A stretch of DNA of 64,000 nucleotides from the NCBI RefSeq assembly GCF_037327425.1, contig NZ_CP147846.1:620001-684000 (forward strand), read 5' to 3'. Below, one piece after another: positions 16,749 to 25,354 of this stretch. The stretch's first letter is position 1, and the number at the start of each line of letters is the position of its first letter. Origin of the DNA: Rhodococcus sovatensis. GTDB lineage: Bacteria; Actinomycetota; Actinomycetes; Mycobacteriales; Mycobacteriaceae. A model generated the notes under the pieces. That model searched no databases and had not been told where the DNA came from. It saw nothing but the letters and a program-made list of their open reading frames with translations. A program made the translations under genes and the position numbers.

Positions 16749-18313
16749 TGTGGTGCCTCCTCGAGTGACGACCGCTTCTCGGTCGTGGGGGTTGTGGACG
16801 ATGACTGCTCGCTTCGCGTGTCGAGGGCGGTCGCGAGGCGGAACACCGAGTCCTGAACTTCGGGATGATCGAGCGCCTCGCGGTCGAGTTCGCCGACGAA
16901 GGCTCCCTCGCGCATGACGAACGCTCGGTGCGACAGACCGACGATTTCCGGCATGTCCGACGAGGCCATCACAACAGCCATTCCGCGGCTGGCGAATTCG
17001 GTGATGATCCGGTAGATCTCGGAGCGTGCTCCGACATCGACGCCGCGCGTCGGCTCGTCGAGAAGAAGCACGTCGACCGTGCCGGTGAGCCAGCGAGCGA
17101 GCACAACCTTCTGCTGATTTCCACCGGACAGGGTTCCGACGCTCTGGCTCATTCCTCGGCTTCGCAGCCGAACGGAGTCCATTGCGCTGGTCACCTCGGT
17201 CGCCCTGGCTTTGTTGCGCAGCCATCCGGCGATGCTGAACTTCGACAGCCTCGGAAGCGATCCGTTGTCCAGCACACTCATCGACAGCACGACGCCGTTG
17301 ACCTTGCGGTCCTCGGGCACCATAGCCATCCCCGCGGTGATCGCAGCGGCGGGTTTGCCCTTGGGTACGGTCCTGCCGTCGACCTTGACCGTTCCCGACG
17401 TCACCGTGCGCATGCCGAACAGGGCTTCGAGCAGCTCGGTGCGTCCAGCTCCGACAAGGCCTGCGAGGCCGACGATTTCGCCGCGCCTGACTGTCAGGTC
17501 TATCGGCGCCGACGCGCCTGCGACATGAAGGTTCTGGACTTCCAGGACCACATCTCCGATGTCCTTGCCGACAGTCGGGAAGAGATTGTCGAGTTCGCGG
17601 CCGATCATGGCGGTGACGATGTCGTCGTCGGTGATGTCGGTGAGCTTCTCGTCGGTGATCAGTTTGCCGTCACGCAGTACGACGACGCGGTCGGCGATCG
17701 CGCGGATCTCTGCCATCTTGTGGGTGGTGTAGACCATCGCGACACCGCGATCGCGCAGCTGCCGCATCACCCGGTAGAGGCCTTCGACCTCGCGCTCGGA
17801 GATGGCCGACGTCGGTTCGTCGAGCATGACCACCTGAGCACCCGTGCGTGCAGCCTTGACGATCTCGATGATCTGCCTCAGTCCGACAGGCAGACTGCCC
17901 ATGCGTGCGGTGGGGGAGATGGTGACGTCGAAGACGCTCAGTGCCTCCGCTGCCTCCTTGATCATCGCGCGACGATCCAAGAAGATGCCGCGGCGCTTCT
18001 CGCGTCCGACGAACATGTTCTCGTAGACGGTCATATCGTCGATCGATGCAAGTTCCTGGGGGACGATCGCGACCCCGTGCCGGACGGCATCCCGCGAGTC
18101 GCCCGACGAGAGTTGGTGTTCGCCGATCATGACCGTTCCGGTATCGGCGCGGAGCTGGCCGGTGGCGATCTTCATGAGCGTGGACTTGCCTGCGCCGTTC
18201 TCTCCGGCGAGCGCTGTGACTGTGCCCGGTTCGAGGTCGAGGGATATCCCCTTCAGTACCGGCACCCCACCGAAGCTCTTGGTCAGGTCCTGGCACTCGA
18301 GCAAGGCGGTCAT
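16745..18313 (-). CDS. Sugar ABC transporter ATP-binding protein (RbsA-like)
   Basis: This 522-residue protein carries two ABC domains, as in RbsA/XylG. The N-terminal half has Walker A GENGAGKSTLM near residue 36 and Walker B VVMLDEPTSAI. The second half has the usual degenerate Walker A GLVGAGRTELLEALFG, signature LSGGNQQKV and Walker B LLLDEPTRGVDVG. The ATG overlaps the stop of the upstream dehydrogenase gene (ATGA). It energises uptake of the sugar alcohol or pentose handled by this operon. Confidence 0.94.
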   Translation of the reverse strand: MTALLECQDLTKSFGGVPVLKGISLDLEPGTVTALAGENGAGKSTLMKIATGQLRADTGTVMIGEHQLSSGDSRDAVRHGVAIVPQELASIDDMTVYENMFVGREKRRGIFLDRRAMIKEAAEALSVFDVTISPTARMGSLPVGLRQIIEIVKAARTGAQVVMLDEPTSAISEREVEGLYRVMRQLRDRGVAMVYTTHKMAEIRAIADRVVVLRDGKLITDEKLTDITDDDIVTAMIGRELDNLFPTVGKDIGDVVLEVQNLHVAGASAPIDLTVRRGEIVGLAGLVGAGRTELLEALFGMRTVTSGTVKVDGRTVPKGKPAAAITAGMAMVPEDRKVNGVVLSMSVLDNGSLPRLSKFSIAGWLRNKARATEVTSAMDSVRLRSRGMSQSVGTLSGGNQQKVVLARWLTGTVDVLLLDEPTRGVDVGARSEIYRIITEFASRGMAVVMASSDMPEIVGLSHRAFVMREGAFVGELDREALDHPEVQDSVFRLATALDTRSEQSSSTTPTTEKRSSLEEAPQ

Positions 18314-19359
18314 GCTCGATCCCCCACGGTGATCAGTACTTTCACGTGCTCCGGATCGGCGGATGCGGCAAATGCCTCCGCGGAGCGTTCGAGTGGGAAC
18401 TCCGCTGTCACGAACTCGTCGACCGGAATCGAACCGTCGCTGAGCATGTCGATCGCCTCCTGGATGTCTTCGCGGACGTACATCAGAGCGCCGGCGAGGA
18501 TGATCTCGCGGTCCTGGATCTTCTCGAGCGGCACGGGCGTGTCCCCTGCTGCGACGCCGACGACCAGCACGGCACCGCCCTTGTCGACGAGATCTATTGC
18601 CTGCGCGATCGAGGACTCACGTGAGACGCAGTCGATGACGACGTCGGCCGGCCCGCCGAGCGTGTGGTGCGCAGCCGTCACCGCATCGGCGGCAAGGGGA
18701 TCGACACTGCCGACGGCCCCGAGCCGCTCGGCCCGGGCACGCTTGGACTCGAGCAGATCGGCGACGACGACGATGGCACCGGCTCGGCGGGCGGCGAGCA
18801 GTACGAAGAGACCGATCGGACCTGCGCCCAACACGGCTACCCGCTTCCCCTCCAGCCCGCCGATGAGTGCGTCTGCGCGGCGGACGGCGTGGACCGGCGT
18901 CGCGAGTGGTTCGATCAGCGCTGCGTGACGGTCGTCGAGATCGTCGGACAGGGGCACAACTCGGTCCTCGGCAATGGTGAAGGCGTCGGTGAGGCCGCCC
19001 GGGGTCTGACAGCCGAACACAGCGAGTTCGGCGCAGATGTTGTACCGACCGGCGAAGCACTGGGTGCAGTGCCCGCACGCCAGGTTGGGTTCGACGACAA
19101 CGCGGGTGCCGACAAGGCCGGAATCTGCGCCCTCGCCGACGGCATCGACGACGCCGACCACTTCGTGGCCCGGACGGAACGGAAGGTCGATGAACGGGTG
19201 GCGACCGTGCGCGGCGTGGATGTCGGAGCCGCAGATGCCGACGATGGTGCTCCGCACACGCACCTCACCTGGACCGGGCACCGGCGTCGGCACAGTCTCG
19301 ACGCTGACACCGTCGATGCCTTCGACGAGGATGCGCCGAACCGTCTCGGTGCTCACCAT
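18310..19359 (-). CDS. Zinc-dependent alcohol dehydrogenase (polyol/threonine-type), copy 1
   Basis: This 349-residue medium-chain dehydrogenase has catalytic zinc ligands in GICGSDIHAAHG and RPGHEVVG (Cys, His-Glu). Structural zinc cysteines lie in CGHCTQCFAGRYNIC, and the nucleotide motif VAVLGAGPIGLFVL is followed by VVADLLESKR, whose Asp favours NAD. Such enzymes oxidise sorbitol, xylitol or related secondary alcohols. It overlaps the ATPase gene (ATGA) on one side and the SDR gene by seven bases on the other. The same operon holds a second member of the family, so two different hydroxyls or substrates are probably oxidised. Confidence 0.9.
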   Translation of the reverse strand: MVSTETVRRILVEGIDGVSVETVPTPVPGPGEVRVRSTIVGICGSDIHAAHGRHPFIDLPFRPGHEVVGVVDAVGEGADSGLVGTRVVVEPNLACGHCTQCFAGRYNICAELAVFGCQTPGGLTDAFTIAEDRVVPLSDDLDDRHAALIEPLATPVHAVRRADALIGGLEGKRVAVLGAGPIGLFVLLAARRAGAIVVVADLLESKRARAERLGAVGSVDPLAADAVTAAHHTLGGPADVVIDCVSRESSIAQAIDLVDKGGAVLVVGVAAGDTPVPLEKIQDREIILAGALMYVREDIQEAIDMLSDGSIPVDEFVTAEFPLERSAEAFAASADPEHVKVLITVGDRA

Positions 19360-20117
19360 GCGGTGTAACCCCCGTCCGCGACGAGAACGGATCCCGTGAT
19401 GAAACTTGCTGCATCACTGGCGAGGAAGACCACGCTGGGTGCGATCTCTTCCGGCAACGCGTACCGCTGCATAGGTGCGTCGTCGATCCAGTAGCGCTTG
19501 AGATCGGGGCGATCGACCGGTGCCATCTCGGTCTTGCAGTAACCGGGCGCGACCGCGTTGACGCGGATTCCGAGCGGGCCCCACTCGGCTGCCAAGGATT
19601 TGGTGAGGTGATGCACGGCGGCCTTCGACGCGTTGTAGGCAGGCTGCATCTGCGGACGATTGACGATGATGCCGGACATCGATCCGATGTTGACGATCGA
19701 ACCGCTGCCGCGCTCGTGCATGTGAGCGCCGACGGCAATGCTGCACTCCCACAACGCTTTGACGTTCAGGTCGAATACGCTGTCCCACTCGTTCTCGGTG
19801 ACGTCCCAGGAATCGTTGTGATAGCAAGTGCCCGCGTTGTTTACGAGGATGTCGACGTGGCCGAGCGCGTCGATGGCCTCGGCGGTCATCCGGTCGATGT
19901 CGGCGCGGCTGGTGATGTCGGCGGTGATCGCGGTGAATTCGTGTCCCTCGGAGGCTGCTTCGGCGACGACTTTCTCGTTGCGCTCGGCGCTGCGTCCGGC
20001 GATGGCGACGCGCGCCCCGGCTTCGGCGAGTCCGAACGCGAATGCGCGGCCGAGACCTTGGTTGCCGCCGGTGACGATCGCGGTACGTCCGGTCAGATCG
20101 AATGGATTCTTGCTCAT
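19353..20117 (-). CDS. SDR oxidoreductase of the polyol operon
   Basis: This 254-residue classical SDR has TGGNQGLGRAFAFG (cofactor loop), GRSAERNEKV, NNAGTCYHND, the catalytic Ser in INIGSMSG equivalent NIGSMSG, and YNASK. The Arg in the GRS segment suggests NADP(H). It resembles the gluconate 5-dehydrogenase and xylulose/sorbose reductase group. It overlaps both neighbours, with ATGA to the next dehydrogenase, so translation is coupled. The substrate is inferred only as a ketose or polyol. Confidence 0.9.
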   Translation of the reverse strand: MSKNPFDLTGRTAIVTGGNQGLGRAFAFGLAEAGARVAIAGRSAERNEKVVAEAASEGHEFTAITADITSRADIDRMTAEAIDALGHVDILVNNAGTCYHNDSWDVTENEWDSVFDLNVKALWECSIAVGAHMHERGSGSIVNIGSMSGIIVNRPQMQPAYNASKAAVHHLTKSLAAEWGPLGIRVNAVAPGYCKTEMAPVDRPDLKRYWIDDAPMQRYALPEEIAPSVVFLASDAASFITGSVLVADGGYTAW

Positions 20118-21148
20118 GTGGGCACCACTATCGACTTGAGGCTGGCAGGGTCGGTGTCACTGTCGAGCGCGTCGGCGACATGCTCGAGGTCGTAGCGGCC
20201 GGTGACGAGCCGATCGAGATCGACCAGGCCGGAGGACACGAGATGGATTGCAGCAGGCCAGGTATCGGTGTACCGGAACACGCCGGTCACGGTGATCTCC
20301 AAGTTCTGGATGTGGCTGATCGGAAGCGGGTAGTTGTCCGCGCCCATACCGACCAGCACCACGCGTCCGGCAGGCCCGACGGCAAGAATGCCGCTCTGGA
20401 CGGCAGGCACAGCTCCGCTGGCGTCGACGAATGCATCGACCTGTGGATCGAGCGCAGCGACGTCGACGGTCATGGGATCGATGACCTCGGTGGCACCGAA
20501 CGTCAACGCGCGTTCGCGTCGGGATTCGACCGGGTCCGACACCACGATGCGGGCCGCGCCGAATGCACGTGCGGCCTGAGCCGTGATGATGCCGATCGGT
20601 CCGGCTCCCGCGATCAGGATGGACGATCCAGGGGCGATGTTGGCCTTGCGCATCGTCGTCACCGCGACCGACAGAGGTTCGAGGAGTGCGGCGGCCTCGT
20701 CGGACATCGAATCCGGTATCGGGTGGGCGAAGTCGGCATCGATGGTGACGTATCGGCAGAACGCACCGTCCACGGGAGGCGTCGCGTAGAACTTCATGTC
20801 AGGGCAGAGGTTGTACCGCCCGGCCATGCACTGCGTGCAGCGACGGCAGGGGTGCTGCGGCTCGACGGCTACGCGCTGGCCGATCCGGCCCGGGTCGACG
20901 CCGGCACCGACTGCGGCGATTCTGCCGGACAGTTCATGTCCAAGAATCATCGGTTCGTCGACGACGAAGTCACCGATGCGACCCTCGCGGTAGTAGTGCA
21001 CGTCGGACCCGCAGACCCCGACGGCGGCGACCTCGATCAGCACCTCGTACGCCGCTGGTGTGGGAACGGGGCGATCCTCGATTTCGAGGGTGCGCACGCC
21101 GGTCATCACGCTCGCGCGCATCGAGGATGCGGGAGGTGTCGATGTCAT
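20114..21148 (-). CDS. Xylitol/sorbitol dehydrogenase-like zinc dehydrogenase, copy 2
   Basis: This 344-residue zinc medium-chain dehydrogenase is of the sorbitol/xylitol dehydrogenase branch. GVCGSDVHYYREGRIG and GHELSG hold catalytic zinc ligands, CRRCTQCMAGRYNLC the structural ones. FYATPPVDGAFCRY is characteristic of eukaryotic-like sorbitol and xylitol dehydrogenases, and IAGAGPIGIITAQAARAFGA is the nucleotide-binding loop. The reading frame extends upstream, but the ATG at 21148 overlaps the stop of the epimerase-like gene (ATGA) and fits the family length. A product such as D-xylulose would suit the adjacent kinase. Confidence 0.92.
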   Translation of the reverse strand: MTSTPPASSMRASVMTGVRTLEIEDRPVPTPAAYEVLIEVAAVGVCGSDVHYYREGRIGDFVVDEPMILGHELSGRIAAVGAGVDPGRIGQRVAVEPQHPCRRCTQCMAGRYNLCPDMKFYATPPVDGAFCRYVTIDADFAHPIPDSMSDEAAALLEPLSVAVTTMRKANIAPGSSILIAGAGPIGIITAQAARAFGAARIVVSDPVESRRERALTFGATEVIDPMTVDVAALDPQVDAFVDASGAVPAVQSGILAVGPAGRVVLVGMGADNYPLPISHIQNLEITVTGVFRYTDTWPAAIHLVSSGLVDLDRLVTGRYDLEHVADALDSDTDPASLKSIVVPT

Positions 21149-21783
21149 GATTGTCCTTCCAGCAGTGAATAATTGGACAGCGGTGAGTAGTTGGCAAGTA
21201 TCGCGCGTCCTACGACAAGCGTGGTGGCACCGGCGGAGCGGCATCGATCTATCGACTCGGGTGTGACCCCGCCGTCGACGGTGACGGCGGTTCGACGAGA
21301 GAACGTCTCGACGAGCGCCAGACGTGACAGATCTGCAGCGCCGGATGTACCCGGTTCGAGCAGCATGACGAGAACGCCGTCGTACCCGTCGAGATCGGCT
21401 TCGGCAGGTGCTGAGTCGTCGAATTCGTCCCAGACGGCGGCCCAGAGGCGCGTGGCCACCCGACGGTCTCGAATTCCGATCGGCAGATACAGATCCGCGC
21501 ACTCGGGGATGCTCGGCAGGAGCCTTCGAACACCGGATGCGCTGCCGATCAGGTGGATTCCGAGCATGTCGGGCGGAACCTGCGCTGCGATGTCGTCGAG
21601 TTCAGCGACGTCTATCCCTCGGGGAGGTCCTTCGTTCGGGACCATCACATCGACGTGCACGGCGATTCCGGCGTCGACCAGTGCACGGGCGGCGTCGACC
21701 CGTCGCCCAGGAGCTGCCGCGTAGATGCTTCCCGCGAGATGAGCTACGTGGTCGACGTGCCACGGGGCCAGGGCGAGACTCAC
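21145..21783 (-). CDS. Ribulose-phosphate 3-epimerase-like TIM-barrel protein
   Basis: This 212-residue protein keeps the metal and catalytic pattern of ribulose-phosphate 3-epimerase. HVDVMV has His43 and Asp45, LGIHLIG has His77, and the VDGGV motif near residue 179 supplies the second acid. The phosphate loop is GATTLVVGRAIL, and LLEPGTSG replaces the usual VNPGFGGQ. The GTG start overlaps the kinase stop (GTGA). It is more divergent than a housekeeping Rpe, so it may act on another pentulose or tetrulose phosphate made by the kinase. Confidence 0.82.
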   Translation of the reverse strand: MSLALAPWHVDHVAHLAGSIYAAAPGRRVDAARALVDAGIAVHVDVMVPNEGPPRGIDVAELDDIAAQVPPDMLGIHLIGSASGVRRLLPSIPECADLYLPIGIRDRRVATRLWAAVWDEFDDSAPAEADLDGYDGVLVMLLEPGTSGAADLSRLALVETFSRRTAVTVDGGVTPESIDRCRSAGATTLVVGRAILANYSPLSNYSLLEGQS

Positions 21784-23264
21784 TGTGTCACCGGTCGATC
21801 CAGTACGTCGACGGCGGCGGCCCGCGCCCAGTTCCGACGGACGGTGTCGATGTCGCGTCCGGTCTGCCGGGGAAGGACAGTCGTCCTGGCCTGCGGAGCC
21901 CATCGATGCGAGAGCGCGACCATCGCGTCGACATCGAGTTCGGCTGCGACGGCTGCGGCCTGGACGCAGGCTCCCCGTGCCGTCGCCTCGTCTGTGTCCG
22001 GCACCGTGACGGTGTCACCAGAGAGATCTGCGAGCAGCTGCAGAGTTGCGCGCGAGCGTGCGCCGCCGCCGACGACGGTGATCGGTCCCTCGCATCGAAT
22101 GCCGAACGAGCGGATGGCATCTCGCCCGGACAGTAGAGATAGTAGAGGGCCTTCGAGGAACGCCCGGGCCATCTCGTGCCGGGTGGTGGCAGAAGTGAGA
22201 TCGGTGAGCATTCCCCGCGCGTAGGGGCGGTTGGGGGTGCGCTCACCGTCGAGGAAGGGCACCAGGGTCGGGCCGACGGTCGGTCCGGCGGCGAGGGCCA
22301 GCTCGGCGAGTCCGGCGTGGTCGGTACCGAGGATGCGCGCCGCGGTATCGCCGACTCGTGCCGCATTCAGCGTGCAGATGAGTGGTAGATAACCGCCGGT
22401 GGTGTCGGCGACGCCGTTGACGATTCCGCCTTCGTCGAATATCGGCGTGCGCGTGGAGGTGGCCACGACGCCCGAGGTGCCGAGTCCGACGTACTGGTCA
22501 CCGTCGGTCAGGCCGAGACCGAGGTAGGCGGCATGCTGGTCTCCGGCGCCGGCTGCGACGAGGACCGGTCCGGTGATACCGAGTTCGGATGCGGCGGTCT
22601 CGGTGACGAATCCGGCAGGCTCGGCGCCGGCGAGAACCGTCGGCAACATCGGGAGCCAGTCACGCGCACCGGCGGCGACGTCGAGGATGTCCGGCAGCCA
22701 CGTGGAGGTCTGCGCGTCGAAATATCCCGTGCCCGATGCGTCGGAGCGGTCGGTGACAGCCCGGCCGGTAAGCCGGAAGGTCAGGTAGTCGTGCGGGAGA
22801 AGGGTGCGTCGAGTGGCGTCGAGCACCGACGGTTCGTGCTCGGCAACCCAGGCGAGCTTCGCGATGGTGAAGGCTGCGGTGGGCAGCGATCCGATGCGTC
22901 GTACCCACGCAGGGCCGCCGATGGTCTCCACCAGTTTCGCCAACTGCTCGGCGCCGGTGGTGTCGTTCCACAGCTTTGCCGGCCGGAGGGGTTCGTCGTC
23001 GACGCCGAGGAGGACGAGGCCGTGGCACTGTGCGGCGACGCCGATGGCGGCGACCTCGCTCTCGCCGGCTGTGTCGAGAGCAGCTCGGACTGCGAGAACG
23101 AGTGCGTCCCACCACGAGGTGGGTTCCTGCTCACTGCATGGTGGGAACGCCGGTGTGTGCGGGGCGGATCCCGACGCCACCAGTTCTCCGGACTCCGCGT
23201 CGCGGACTTCCGCCTTGCAGGACTGGGTCGAAGAGTCGATTCCGACGACCACTCGGCGCGTCAC
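21780..23264 (-). CDS. xylB: FGGY carbohydrate kinase (xylulokinase-like)
   Basis: This 494-residue sugar kinase phosphorylates a ketose, most likely D-xylulose or a related pentulose. VVVGIDSSTQSCKAEV is the N-terminal phosphate loop, SEQEPTSWWDAL the substrate region, VSGDASGTGYFDAQT equivalents follow, and VLVAAGAGDQHAAYLG is the FGGY signature region with the catalytic Asp. GPITVVGGGARSRATLQLLADL marks the adenosine site. The GTG overlaps the SIS gene stop (GTGA). The frame upstream of this start belongs to shadow sequence. The true sugar is not provable from sequence. Confidence 0.88.
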   Translation of the reverse strand: MTRRVVVGIDSSTQSCKAEVRDAESGELVASGSAPHTPAFPPCSEQEPTSWWDALVLAVRAALDTAGESEVAAIGVAAQCHGLVLLGVDDEPLRPAKLWNDTTGAEQLAKLVETIGGPAWVRRIGSLPTAAFTIAKLAWVAEHEPSVLDATRRTLLPHDYLTFRLTGRAVTDRSDASGTGYFDAQTSTWLPDILDVAAGARDWLPMLPTVLAGAEPAGFVTETAASELGITGPVLVAAGAGDQHAAYLGLGLTDGDQYVGLGTSGVVATSTRTPIFDEGGIVNGVADTTGGYLPLICTLNAARVGDTAARILGTDHAGLAELALAAGPTVGPTLVPFLDGERTPNRPYARGMLTDLTSATTRHEMARAFLEGPLLSLLSGRDAIRSFGIRCEGPITVVGGGARSRATLQLLADLSGDTVTVPDTDEATARGACVQAAAVAAELDVDAMVALSHRWAPQARTTVLPRQTGRDIDTVRRNWARAAAVDVLDRPVTQ

Positions 23265-23902
23265 AGTGCTACCACCGGTGCGTTGTCGCCGGTGCGTACG
23301 TCGTCGCGGGCGCCGACGCCGCCGGCTGGGTGCAGGTCGACGACGTCGCGCATCGTGTGTCCGGTCAGCGCCATGGCGACGACGCCGACAGCATCGCCCC
23401 ACGCGCCGACGGCCAGGGTGCTGGTCAACGCGATCATGTCGCCGGGGTCGGCATCGGGCGCTGTCGTGGGTAGTTCGACGATGTCGGTGGCAGCGGACGC
23501 AAACGGCGAGTCGGCGGCCTCGGTGACTGCGACGACGCGGATACCCCGCCCGACCAGGCCGCTGACCAATTGAGTCGATTCAACAGAGCGGCCGGTCTTG
23601 GAGATCGCCAGGACCAGATCATCTGTTCCGACGGCTCCCATCCCGCCGTGCAGGGCGTCCATCGACGGGAGGTAGAGCGCCGGCGTTCCACAGACCGACA
23701 ACAAGTGTGCGAGTCGTTCGGCCATGATGCCCGAGGTGCCGGAACCCGTGGTGATGACTTTGCCCGTGGTGCTCACTGCAGCGCGGGCGATGCGTACGAC
23801 GCTCGGTTCCACCACGTCCACCAGCGATTCCAGGCCCGCTGCTTCGCGCACCAGGACGGTACGCGCTAGACGCCGTAGATCGGCGTCGTCGAGCTTGCTC
23901 AT
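23261..23902 (-). CDS. SIS-domain sugar-phosphate isomerase-like protein
   Basis: This 213-residue protein consists of one SIS domain. VITTGSGTSGIMAERLAHLLSVCG, AISKTGRSVESTQLV (the Ser-rich phosphate loop) and DLHPAGGVG match the GutQ/KdsD arabinose-5-phosphate isomerase pattern, but the CBS pair of those enzymes is missing. It is the first gene of the minus-strand operon, starting at the ATG downstream of a promoter with a perfect TTGACA. With the kinase and epimerase-like enzyme it may interconvert pentose phosphates. Confidence 0.84.
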   Translation of the reverse strand: MSKLDDADLRRLARTVLVREAAGLESLVDVVEPSVVRIARAAVSTTGKVITTGSGTSGIMAERLAHLLSVCGTPALYLPSMDALHGGMGAVGTDDLVLAISKTGRSVESTQLVSGLVGRGIRVVAVTEAADSPFASAATDIVELPTTAPDADPGDMIALTSTLAVGAWGDAVGVVAMALTGHTMRDVVDLHPAGGVGARDDVRTGDNAPVVAL

Positions 23903-23917
23903 ATGTTGTGCCTCACT

Positions 23918-23989
23918 GCTCACATGACTAGTGACACGGATCATGCATAAGTCTGCGCTCGTTTGTCAATGGCCCCGCTCATGTGAGCG
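23918..23989 (-). promoter_or_regulatory. Promoter and paired operators of the polyol operon
   Basis: On the minus strand TTGACA (plus 23964-23969) is followed after 18 bases by CATGAT (plus 23940-23945), a good -35 with a fair -10. The word GCTCACATGA occurs at plus 23918-23927 just downstream of the -10, and its reverse complement TCATGTGAGC lies within the palindrome CGCTCA-TG-TGAGCG at 23976-23989 upstream of the -35. These flanking sites are likely bound by the divergent SorC-type regulator. Confidence 0.65.
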
Positions 23990-24031
23990 CTGTGTAATGA
24001 TGTTCAGGTTGGATCGAGGAAGGTTGAGGGG

Positions 24032-24979
24032 ATGCCCCAAGAGCAAGACGGTCGCAGAGTCGGTCCCGAGGAGTTGATCCAGCGGGGGTTGATCGCACGC
24101 AGGTACTACGTCGACGGGCGGACCAGGGTGCAGATCGCCGACGAATTCGGCTTGTCGCGGTTCAAGGTTGCGCGCATGCTCGAGGACGCGGTGTCGTCGG
24201 GCATGGTCGAAATCACCGTGCATGCACCGGAATCGATCGATATCGAGTTGTCGCGCGCGCTCAAGGACACCTTCGATCTTCGGATGGCATTTGCGGTGCG
24301 CACCATCACTGGTGGCGAAGGCGAACTGTGGGATGCCGTCGGACGAGTGACGGCCGATCTTCTGACCGAGATCGTCACCCCATCGGATGTGCTCGGGGTG
24401 GACTGCGGACGAACCCTGGCGCGTATGACAACTCACCTCGATTCCATCGCTGCGTGCGACGTAGTGCAGCTCACCGGCATGGCGGGTGAGATCGGGTCGA
24501 ATTCGGCCGAGTTGGTCCGCCGTATCACCGCCCTCGGGGGTGGTCGTGCATGGTCGATGTATGCGCCGCTGGTCGTATCCGACGCGCAGACCTGCGCGGC
24601 GTTGCGTAGCAGTCGAGGTATCCAGGAGACGTTGAGTCATCACCGGTCGGTGACGAAAGCTGTTGTCTCCATCGGTGCGTGGAAGCCCGGGCTGTCTCAG
24701 GTGTACGACCTGCTCGCTCCGGGCGAAGCGCGGCAGTGGGCGGATCACGGAGTGGTGGCCGAATCGTGTGCCTTGATGCTCGACCGCGACGGGCGACGAA
24801 TCCACGGGCTCGATGATCGGCGAATGGGCGTGTCGGAGGAGTCTCTTCGGAGCATCGACCACGTCATCGCCATCGCGGCGGGGGAGTCGAAGCGGGATGC
24901 GGTCCTGGCGGTGCTGAAGTCCGGCTTGGTGTCGTCGTTGATCATCGACGCGAACACGGCGGCGAGTTTGGTGCGCTGA
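24032..24979 (+). CDS. SorC/DeoR-family sugar-responsive regulator
   Basis: This 315-residue regulator has an N-terminal winged helix (residues about 18-60; ARRYYVDGRTRVQIADEFGLSRFKVARMLEDA) and a C-terminal sugar-binding domain of the SorC type. The latter has the GVDCGRTLARM, VVQLTGMAG and SLIIDANTAASLV elements near its end. It diverges from the polyol operon with 129 bp between starts, where the operator words lie. SorC proteins typically bind a phosphorylated sugar, so the inducer may be a product of the operon's kinase. Confidence 0.92.
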   Translation: MPQEQDGRRVGPEELIQRGLIARRYYVDGRTRVQIADEFGLSRFKVARMLEDAVSSGMVEITVHAPESIDIELSRALKDTFDLRMAFAVRTITGGEGELWDAVGRVTADLLTEIVTPSDVLGVDCGRTLARMTTHLDSIAACDVVQLTGMAGEIGSNSAELVRRITALGGGRAWSMYAPLVVSDAQTCAALRSSRGIQETLSHHRSVTKAVVSIGAWKPGLSQVYDLLAPGEARQWADHGVVAESCALMLDRDGRRIHGLDDRRMGVSEESLRSIDHVIAIAAGESKRDAVLAVLKSGLVSSLIIDANTAASLVR

Positions 24980-25016
24980 CGCTCCGCGTCGTTCGCAACG
25001 GCGTGACGCTCCGCGT

Positions 25017-25062
25017 CAGTGGCACGGTTGAGTGCACCAGGGTGCACTTAACCGCGCCACTG
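25017..25062. terminator. Large hairpin downstream of the SorC gene
   Basis: Arms of 21 bases (25017-25037 and 25042-25062, reading CAGTGGCACGGTTGAGTGCA and onward) pair with two mismatches around the loop CAGG. This is longer than needed for termination. The preceding bases repeat GACGCTCCGCGTC at about 24979 and 25006, so it could also be a dispersed intergenic repeat. Confidence 0.7.
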
Positions 25063-25094
25063 ATATGGGAACAACTTTGTCAAGAGGGCAGGGT

Positions 25095-25129
25095 GAGACG
25101 CCGCCGGGGAGCGACCCCGACGGCGTCTC
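25095..25129. terminator. Second hairpin between the SorC gene and IS110 element
   Basis: Arms GAGACGCCGCCGGGG and CCCCGACGGCGTCTC (one mismatch) enclose the loop AGCGA. The rest of the 24980-25354 gap holds no gene that I can support. Confidence 0.65.
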
Positions 25130-25354
25130 TGCGCTTCGTCGGTGAGTCTGTGGTGGTGAGCGTGTCGTATCTCGACGCGCGGTCAGACTGATATACGCGG
25201 GTTGGGTACCGCAGGACGGGTGTTCGGCAGGATCGTATCCGCGTATCTGGCATCGAGCGTCGACCGTGCAGGTCTGCTCACAGGGGCGTCGCGGGTCGAT
25301 CCACGCGCTGTCACCACCGGTGTCTCTGGCCGGCGAAGCGGGTTCAGGAGGGTC

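Noticed and set aside
15677..17225. Upstream extension of the permease reading frame
   Set aside because: It lies inside the ATPase gene. The GTG at 16748 gives the family start and overlaps the ATPase stop.
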